Source: Albula goreensis (Eukaryota > Chordata > Actinopteri > Albuliformes > Albulidae). From it: 64,000 bases of DNA. The translations under genes were made by a program, and so were the position numbers. Where the stretch lies: assembly GCA_022829145.1 (NCBI GenBank), contig CM040746.1:17175290-17239289 (forward strand), read 5' to 3'. Shown here piece by piece: positions 1-9,200 of this stretch; position 1 is the first letter of the stretch; each line of letters begins with the position of its first letter. Below the pieces are notes generated by a model. It saw nothing but the letters and a program-made list of their open reading frames with translations, searched no databases and was not told the DNA's origin.

Positions 1-143
1 AAAACTAAATACACTTGGTCCGAAGTGTTTATGTTAGGTGGAATAGGAAAGCTTACTAGCTAATGTTCGCTAATTAGCAACGGCCACTGGATAGCTAGGC
101 AAGCGAGTTAAAATAATTTCTGACTATGTTCTTTCACTATCAG
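1..143 (+). other. hmmr: 3' part of hmmr intron 1
   Basis: No family-like coding sequence or plausible initiator exon is seen. The stretch ends in a pyrimidine-containing tract and CAG at 141-143, the acceptor of exon 2. Exon 2 begins with two bases of a split glycine codon, so exon 1 must end in phase 1. Confidence 0.7.
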
Positions 144-239
144 GTTGTGCCCCTCCACCGGGTACATACGAGGTGAAAAACGGAGAAGTGAAAGGCGCTG
201 CCTCCTTCCACAAATCGGAGCGCTTCAAAACGCTCAAAG
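144..239 (+). CDS. hmmr: hmmr exon 2 (N-terminal conserved block)
   Basis: Encodes [11 protein letters not shown], then a short linker, then KSERFKTLK. This matches the human CAPSPGAYDVK...KSQRFK block near the N-terminus, the region linked to microtubule binding. Entry phase 1, exit phase 1, donor AAAG|GTGTGT. Confidence 0.93.
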
Positions 240-3200
240 GTGTGTTTGATTGTTAGTTAATTCAGTTTACTGACAATGTCTGGCAATGTGCTTGCTAACA
301 AAGTCGTCTCGCTTCCCTGTGAGAATGAACTTCCAGTAAATTAACGATACCCGGCTAGCCTTGGAGTTGCTTGTTACCATTGTGTGTAATGTTTTGCGAT
401 TCGCTATGGTCAGCACTTGCAGGTCAGCCCTGTCCTGCGAAAGATGTGTCTTCACCAATGCGCCGGACATTGTCTGCAGACGGCTTGGTTAGTCCATCGG
501 TTCTAAATTGACTCTTTTTATTTATTTTTGATGATACATGTAATATTGGAGCACCTGTCTGCTGTTCTATGTACAGTTACCCTTTTCAATAAAGTTCATT
601 GAAAAAAAAAGGTTATAAACTGACAGTGGTGTTTACAGATAATATTTATTCACGGGCCCTTTAACGTGTTGCCTGCCATTTGTCTTCTACAGACGGACAT
701 ATCCAGTGGGAAGAAGGACAGAGCTGTCTCTTCAGTGCAAACGAAACAACAGAAATTACTGGAGAGAGAGGTAGGTAAAAGTTAAGACCCAATCATGTGA
801 GATTCAGGAATACTTTTTGCCCTGTGAGCATGGTCAGTAGTGGTAGGAATTGAATTGATAGAAACTGAGTCCCTATCAAAGTAATTACTAATTATGTCAC
901 CACACTCACCAGATGTCACTGTTCAAGCCAGAGGTTCTTATATGAACCAAATGCATATGCTTGCTTTTTCCAAACATACAGTGGCATGTGGACCAAGAAC
1001 ATCCAGCAATGACTTCCCCTCTCATATTTCTCTTCTCTGATTTTGTTACACATAAATCTGCACCATTAAGAGTGTACAAGATGGATTTTGCATGTCTTGG
1101 AAGGGGGAACAGTTGCAGGACATGGTTGGATTTTTTTAAAAAGCACAGAGCTTCATGTCCCTTACGTTCATTGTAAATTTGTATTTCCCTCTAAATTTCA
1201 GTTGCTAAGTTGTCATTATATAGATGTATTGAATGAAGAGCATACTTTTGCTCACATCATTATGCAGATTGGGCCACCCACTGAGAACCTTTGGTTCCAA
1301 GTATATCACATTAATGATGATATTTGCATGTTGGTCAACTGATGAGTTGTGAAAATGAAAAAAACCTGTAGTCCTACGAATTATGAGTGATCTTTTTGTG
1401 CATGTATAGCTTGAGTGTCATAACCAGTTTTTACCAGTTACTGACACTCCTCCACAGATCCGGTCCCTGGTGCAGCAGCGGGCAGAGCAGGACCGCAGGC
1501 TTCAGGTGCTTGAGGAAGAGCTGCGCAAGCTGGAGGCAAAGCTGCTGGCTGCAGTGCGGGAGAAGACTGGGCTTTCTGCCAGTATGGCATCCCTGGAGAG
1601 ACAGCTTGGGGATCTTAAAAAGGCTAACGAATTCCTAAAGACCAAGGTATCAGTTAGGGTGTCTGGATGTGCATTTTCTTGCTTTACCCTCAAGAGAATC
1701 TGTTTGAATTTTTGTGTACTCAGTGTTATACCGGTCTATGTACAATCACAGTGAGTCCTTGCTGTTAGGGTGTGCTTATGTGTACAATGCATGTGAGCGA
1801 ACTCATGACCAAAGTGTCACTGCAGTGCTTGCTTGTGTATGTATCCGTGTTTGTGTTGCAACAATTGAGATTTCTACGTTTTTGAACTTTCCATTGAAAT
1901 GCATTCAACTACAATCCAACATTGTTTTCTGTCTGTCACCAGTCCCCTTCCCTTGGACATTATAAAAATACCAACACTGCATTTACAGTGCGGAATGTGG
2001 ATGAAATGAAGCAACCACATCAGAATATAACAAAAACACATTTTTAGGAGGGCAAGGGGGTGATATGAAATATGTGCATGAGGTTCAACTCTCAAGGACC
2101 AGTCTGTGGGTGTGAGAGATGTCAATTGGGAAAATATTACCTGGTTCACTTTCATACAGAGCATTTCACCCTCTTCCCCTCACAGTTTTCAACAGATACT
2201 ACAAAGAAGAGGATCAACTCTCTGTCACTGGAGCTCATTGAGGCCAAGAATAAACTAGATTCCAAAGACAAGGTGGGATTTATGATTTAATTAATCTGGG
2301 ACAGCAGTAGTTGGGTATATAACACTGTAGTATTTACAGTTACTGTCACTGGAGTAATCCTGTGCTTGGTTACTGACAGGAGTTGAGTTATCTGCGTATC
2401 AACACAGAGGGCCAGGTGAAGGTATTGGAGGCAGATGTGGAGGCTCTAAGAGCAACACTGGAAGCCCTTAGGGAAAGGAACAGTGACCTGGGTGAGAATG
2501 TTTTCCTTGCTAGAAGGTGTTGAAGTAATATCAAAGTGATCTGCTGGATGGTGAGGTGGGAGAGCTGTTTACTGACATTTGGTCATTTCACATTTTACTA
2601 GAAAACCTTCACCAGGAAACTAAAGTGCAGAATGAGGAGCTAGAGACTGAAATGGACAAACTACATGGTGAGAATGTGTTGTGTGTGCATGTGTTTATGT
2701 GTTTTTGCAGGCACACACAAGGAAGATTGTGTGCGTGTGCACACGCACACGTTTTTTCTGTCTGTCCCTCTCTCTGTGTGCATGTCTTGAATATTCCCGT
2801 AAAATAGTCTTCTTTACTCCTGTTCAGCTGTGATCCAGGAGCTGAGAGAAGAGATCAAGGTATTAAAGACTTACTTGGACACTGCCAATGATGAAATCCA
2901 GGTATCCTATTCATTCTGAACCTCATGTGTGCATGTTGCCAGACTATTTCAGCCACAGTTTGAGGGTACTGCAAAAGTCAAAGCAGTGTTATTCTCTTCC
3001 TTAGGACTTGCGCCTAAAGTTGCGTGAGAAAGAGAAGGCTGCTCTCACTGTATCTCTGGCTCAAGTAGGGTGAGCATAAAGTTCATTCTTTCATATTATC
3101 AGCCACTTTAACTAAACAAACAACACTAATATTAATTGAAGCATGATGAAAAGTAATTGGGCCTTTTGCTCACCTAATTTGTTTTAGAGAGTTGGAAAAA

Positions 3201-6200
3201 CGGCTTGAGCAAAACAGTAAGGAGCTCCAAGACTCCCAAAAATCACTGGCAGAGAAAGAGAAAGAACTACAGCAGCATGCCCAGGAGCAGCAAGACTCTC
3301 AGAATGCACTGGTGGAAAAAGAGCAAGAGCTTGAGCGGTGTAAACAGGAGCTGCAAGACTGCCACACTGCACTGGCAGAGAAGGAGCAGGAGCTAGAGAG
3401 ACATGCCCAGAAGCTGCAGGATTCCCAGTGTGCACTGGGAGAGACCGAAAAGCAGTTGAAGCAAAGTTCTCAAGAGCTTCAGGACTCCAACAGTACACTG
3501 GGACAGAAGGAGCAGGAGATAGGCAGACTGCGAGAGGTTCTGCGGCGGACAGAGGAGGAGCTAGACCAGAGAGTTGCTCTGCTTGGAGAGAGGTGTCTGA
3601 TTCTAGAAGAGGAAAGAGGTGCGAACCTGTCCGTCCCCCGACCATAAAACTCATTCACATGTTCATCACACAGCTCCCGAGGCTGTTGTCTGGAGCAGGA
3701 GAGGTGTGTTACCATTGTACGGTAGGGTACAGGAGGCTTGAGCATATGTATTTGATTAAAAGAGAACATTCCCACTCACATTTTTTTCACCATTCCAATA
3801 TTCCTTTATAAGCTGTTCTTGTTTGTTTTTTATCAGTTTGTGTTATGATTGTCTGGGTTAGGTGGCACCTTAAATGTGGTGAACAGTGACTTTATCTGTA
3901 CTGTGTTTGAGCACTTGTTTAGTTGATAGGCTGTCTCTCTGTACAGGTAGGACACAGGAGGAGGGGCTGAAGAGGGTGCAGGAGCTGCAGGCGGAGATCA
4001 GCTCATTGGAGGAGAAGAGGAGAAGCGAGGCGCAAGCAAAAAAACAGCTTGAAGACTCTCACACAGCATTGACTGAGCAGCTTGAGGCGGAGAAAGTGAG
4101 CCTCCTTCTATCCGGTGTCTTTGACACTATTTTTCTATAAAGAACACTGTTAGGATAACTTAAGGGGCAGCCTATAGCCTAGTGGCTAAGGTACATGACT
4201 GGGACCCCTGAGGTTGGTGGTTCAAGTCTCAGTCCAGCCACAGCAAGAACACCATTGCTGTTGGGCCCTTGAGCAAGGCCCTTAACCCTACATTGCTCCC
4301 AGGGGAGATTGGCCCTTGGTTAGTCTAATCAACTGTAAGTCGCTTTGGATAAAAGCATCAGCTAAATGACCGTAATGTAATATGTAAATGTAATGTAATG
4401 AGATAAGATATGCAAGTGAGGTGGAGGTTCTAATGGTGGGGATCCATAAGGATGGCTCTTGGGAAACAATAACTATTAACTGACAATCATTAGGCTTGTC
4501 TTTTTTTCTTGAAGGATTGTACACTTGATACCGTTAACCTCAAGTGTAACAGCTGCAATAGCCCAGTAATTGTCTCCAAAAATGTCATATTAGGCGTGGA
4601 CTGCGTGCCTGTAGGATTGTTAAACATTGAAGTCTGTGAACAATGTAGCCCCTTAGGTTTCACACTGATCAAACTTCACCAAGCATGAAACATGTATCAT
4701 TTAAAAAGGCCAACAGTCATTGCCGGCAATGTTACCCAAAGAGTTGTCCTGGGAATGGTCACCTTAAATTCTCTGTCCCTCTCAGGCTCAGTCAGGCTCG
4801 CTGGCATCCCTGCTGGAGCATCTGCAGGGCGAGGCAGAGGCAGAGAGACGTCAGCTGGAGGCAGAGCTGGAGGAGGCCCTGGATGAGCTCTCAGTGCTGG
4901 AGGCGCAGGAGCAGCACAGCGAGGGGGAAATGCAGCGACTGCAGCAGGAAACCCACAACCTACAGAAGGAGCTGAAGGAAGTCCAAACTGATTTGGACAG
5001 GTCAGACACTGGGGGACATAGCTCTGTGGATTTGACTCAAATAAAATAAAAAAAGTAAATGGCTGGTAATGACAGACAATGAGGATAATATTGATAATGA
5101 TTCTTTCTTACTCTTGCAGTAACATTTATTACAAAGTATCATGATTGTGTTTTCACATTGGCCCAAACTATGAACAGCACTGTTAAGATGTTAAAATGGT
5201 TATTTAGTCTGTGGACTGGAATATTGTGTCATTCTCACCATCATAGAAAAAGATATTTTGTCAATTTGAATAAGGTCAAATGGGTTTCTATATTCAGTCA
5301 TGGTAATTAGACAATTATTCCTTGTGGGGTTTTGGGGTTAGACGAGAATGACAGGATGACTCCTTTTTATTCTTAAGTAATTATTTCTTCCGTGGACAGA
5401 GGATTTAAGCAGATGTCATTGCCAAATTATGGCTGACATTGCAGATATTTCTCAAATTTGCTCGCACTAGACAAAGAGAGACCTATCATTCCTTAGTAAT
5501 TTAAAGTTTGGTGATAAATTGTTATACTTTTTGAATAAGTGAATGTTTGTCAACCTGTTCAGTTAATGAATTAAACACTGGTGGTGAATCAGTAAACTGC
5601 ATTTGAACATTTGTGACTTCCACCTTATCTGACTGTATGTAGGTATGGATATCCAGAAAATAATATAGACAATCTATTAAATGGCAAGGAACTTTATGAC
5701 AATGTTAATGGAAATGGCTTAAAAGTTTTTACCCAGAGTCTGATACATCGGAGTGGATGTGGGTTGCTAGACATTAATGCTGAATTTTGTTACCTTCTTT
5801 ACGGAAGTAAATTCCAGTTATTTCTTGAATGGTTTAAGTTGTATTAATTACTGATGGGTACATATTAATAATTTAAATTTGAAAATTCTATATATATGCA
5901 TACATAATCTTGTATGAGAGTGCATGATAACTGATCTCTCTGCTCCCTACAGGAAGAAGGCAGTGTTGGAGAGCTGTGAGGACCGCCACCTGGTGGCAAT
6001 GGGCAAATTACAGGAGGAGCACAGCAGCTCACTGTGGATGATTGGAGACATGGCTACAGAGCTGGAGAGGTGACTGCAGACTTGTGCACATGCTTATCCT
6101 TTAGTCTTTGAAGACATTTTAATCTTTGACCATTTTTCCCATTACAATCCAAAATCCCTCCATCCTCAATGGATTATTGACTAAAGGCAAGGTTTTTTTC

Positions 6201-9200
6201 TTGTGCAGTGAACAAAATTATAATCTGTTATGCTAAGTTGCAGTATTTTCATGTAAGTCAATGTACAGTACATTCCTGTCAAACTGGCACATGCATTTCT
6301 CTTTGAAACACTGCTTGTCAAACATTGAGCTGGTAGTGCATTGGTTTAGGGATGCCTTACCGTGTCAGGATCTGGACGACTTCCAGTTAATAAAGCACCC
6401 TTGAATTCTGCTGAATTAGGGTTGTGAGCCCCATGCAGAATTTTACTCTCTTGTGTTATGTTAACACAGATAAGTAACTAGTATTTGGTTGCTGTCAGTA
6501 CTGTTACAGATTGTGTGACCACTTTGAGTCTAATGGGCTGATTACTTTTTCATATAACTTTTTTTAAATTAGTAATTAAAGTCCACAGCAACCTTTTGTG
6601 TAATTTGTTTACTTAGGTTCCTAATATTGAAATATGAACCTGCAGTATGTGAGAACCAACATAAGTTAGGCAGCCAAAATGTTTCCTGTACAAATGGGAA
6701 TGTGACTTGCTACAAAGATGTTCATCAATCCATACTTGCATGTAATGGAGGCCAGGAGAAAGGAGAAGGAGACCAGAGTTGGACACTCACCCTCACTGTG
6801 ACACTGGCATTTAAAGTGCTTGATTTGTTGTTCCACAGCACCAAGAAATCTTTCAGTGAAGAGGTCACCCGCATGAAGGTTCACAGCCTGGAGCTGGAGG
6901 AAGAGCTGAGGAAGGTGACGAAGCAGTTTGAGGAGGAGCGTCAGCAGTGGAGTGAAGTCCAGCAGTCCCAGGATAAGACCAAGGAGGAGTGCACCAGGTG
7001 AGCTAATCCTTCCTCTGAGAGATTCTGCTGGCCAGTTACAATTTCTCTGTTACGAGTTATGATCTGCTAGCTTCAAACATTAGATGCAAATGTCTTTCGA
7101 TTATTGAAACTGCCCATTGCATGTTTGATTTATGAAGGCGTTGAATGTCAAGGAGTTGCTTTCTTGGTGATATATTTTGTAATCTGAGAACCTCCTGGTG
7201 CCTTTAATGGGCATGAATGATGAAGGATGTTCCTTGTTCTCCAGGATGCTCTTGGATGCACAAACTAGGCTTGCTCAGAAGGAGGCGGAGCTGAAGAGAG
7301 TCTCAGAGGCCCATGCGGCAGAGGTGGAGCGGCTCCAGGGCCGAGCAGAGCAGGAGAGCAAGGGCAGGCGGGAGCTGGAGCAGAGTCTGGAGCGTGAGAG
7401 GCAGGAGTGGCAGCAGCAGAGGAGGGACCTGCTGGAGGAGCAGGCCACCGAGGCAGGGATCCGGTACCGGGCAGAGCAGCTGGAGCATGAACTGCTGGAC
7501 CTGCAGAGGCGGATGGAGGAGGAGAGGAAGGAGATGCAGAGGCAGCTTGTAGAGGCCCTGGAAAAAAAGTGAGTACTACAGGGTCTCAACATCAGTGTGC
7601 ATCCTTGCAGTTTTTTGGAACCCTCAAACCTATTGCCTCAACTGTTAAAAATAAGTTGGTTCGTCAGTCTGCGTATGTGTGCGTGCATATGGATATTGTA
7701 ACTATGGCTGCTCCCTATTAGTGGACCAGTCGATGAGAAGAGTCTTAGTGGACCAAGTTTTCATTGGTTAGTTGCAGAAATAAAAATAAAAAACCTCAAA
7801 CTCCATTCAGGAGTTGCACCTTGTTGTTTAATAGACTAAGTCGGGCAGGAATTCATCCAAAGTGACTGAAAAAATATTGAAATTGTTATTTACAGGTGCG
7901 GTTGTGAATTTGTAGTGTATGGGTTCGCTGCAGTTAATAAACATTGCTTGAATGTGGAAATAAAGTTGTTTTTTTTTTTTTTTTTTTGGTGAACCTGATG
8001 TAGCTGCGTTATTTTAATATTTTGCGTTATTTAAAATAATATGTTAAACGGGTTGGTGGAGTACAGCATTAAATTAGGGCTAATATCGGGTAGCGGGTCA
8101 GTTGCGATGTTAATTACTGCGGATGTGAGGCAGGTTCTGTGGATGCGAGGCAGGGGTTGGTCTACAAAACAGGACCTGAGCAGGAGATACCTATGCTGAT
8201 GGCTACTGGCTACTAATTACATTAAGATGTACTTGGAGGACTGAACAAAGGTTGATTCGGGGCCACTGACATGGTGGGGAAAAAAAGAGGAACGCTATCC
8301 TAAGCTTGCCAGAGCAGCTATTTTTTTTTTCCAATTTAGTTTTTTAACAAAAGGTTGTTTTTTTATTTACCATTTGTTTTATAGGGTTATTGTGTTAGTT
8401 CAAAATTTGTGTGATGTTTCACTGTCTTGAAATTAATTAGCAAAATGCCTCCTTGCTGGTTGTTCCAACACTTTGAGAATCATTACTGCTTTTGCCGTTA
8501 ACATTGTCGTTAACAGACGGCTTGCTTCGCGCGTGCGCTTGTAAAATTTATATTTTAAAGGCTCGTTATTACGGTTTCGTATTTCTTTTTAAAGTAGCAC
8601 AGTGTTAACAATGGTACTTACAACATTAAATCTTTAGTCAGGGGCAGCCATAATTGTATTTTTGACAAGCTGTTGAACAGAGGAGAAAGCTTAGCTTTCT
8701 GACAATACCAGCCTGTTAAATCAACTAAACACTAAGCAAAATAAACCCTCTTAAACCAGATTATCATGAAACCACAGATTTGAGAAAATCTGTTTTTGAA
8801 ACTGTAACTGTATTTGTGCTGCCAGTGACACAAATACAAAGTGTCATCTCAGAGCACTGGTATGATCACTTTTCGTAGCTGATCTATACTGCCTTCAGTG
8901 TCTTGTTGTGTGAAACCTCCATTACAGGTTTGGTAAATATTTGGTAGAAAAAGCTGTTTTGTTTGTTTCTTTTTTAACCTTTGTCAGTTAAGATAACTGT
9001 CAAGATGATTAATTTTTCAATGCCAGTGATGAAGAGAAACTTGCAAAGTCACAGCTTGATTGCCACATGTGAAAATGTTCCATCTTTGCTTCACTTGGGA
9101 AAAATACTTTTGTGTATAAGTTGATATTTTTGCAGGAAATCAATTTCCCATAGATGGTCGGCAAGAGAATTGTGAACATCCTAGTAGGATGTGTGTTTGT

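Noticed and set aside
3184-3654. 156-codon minus-strand open frame
   Set aside because: It is the antisense shadow of hmmr exon 11; the repeats and family match are on the + strand.
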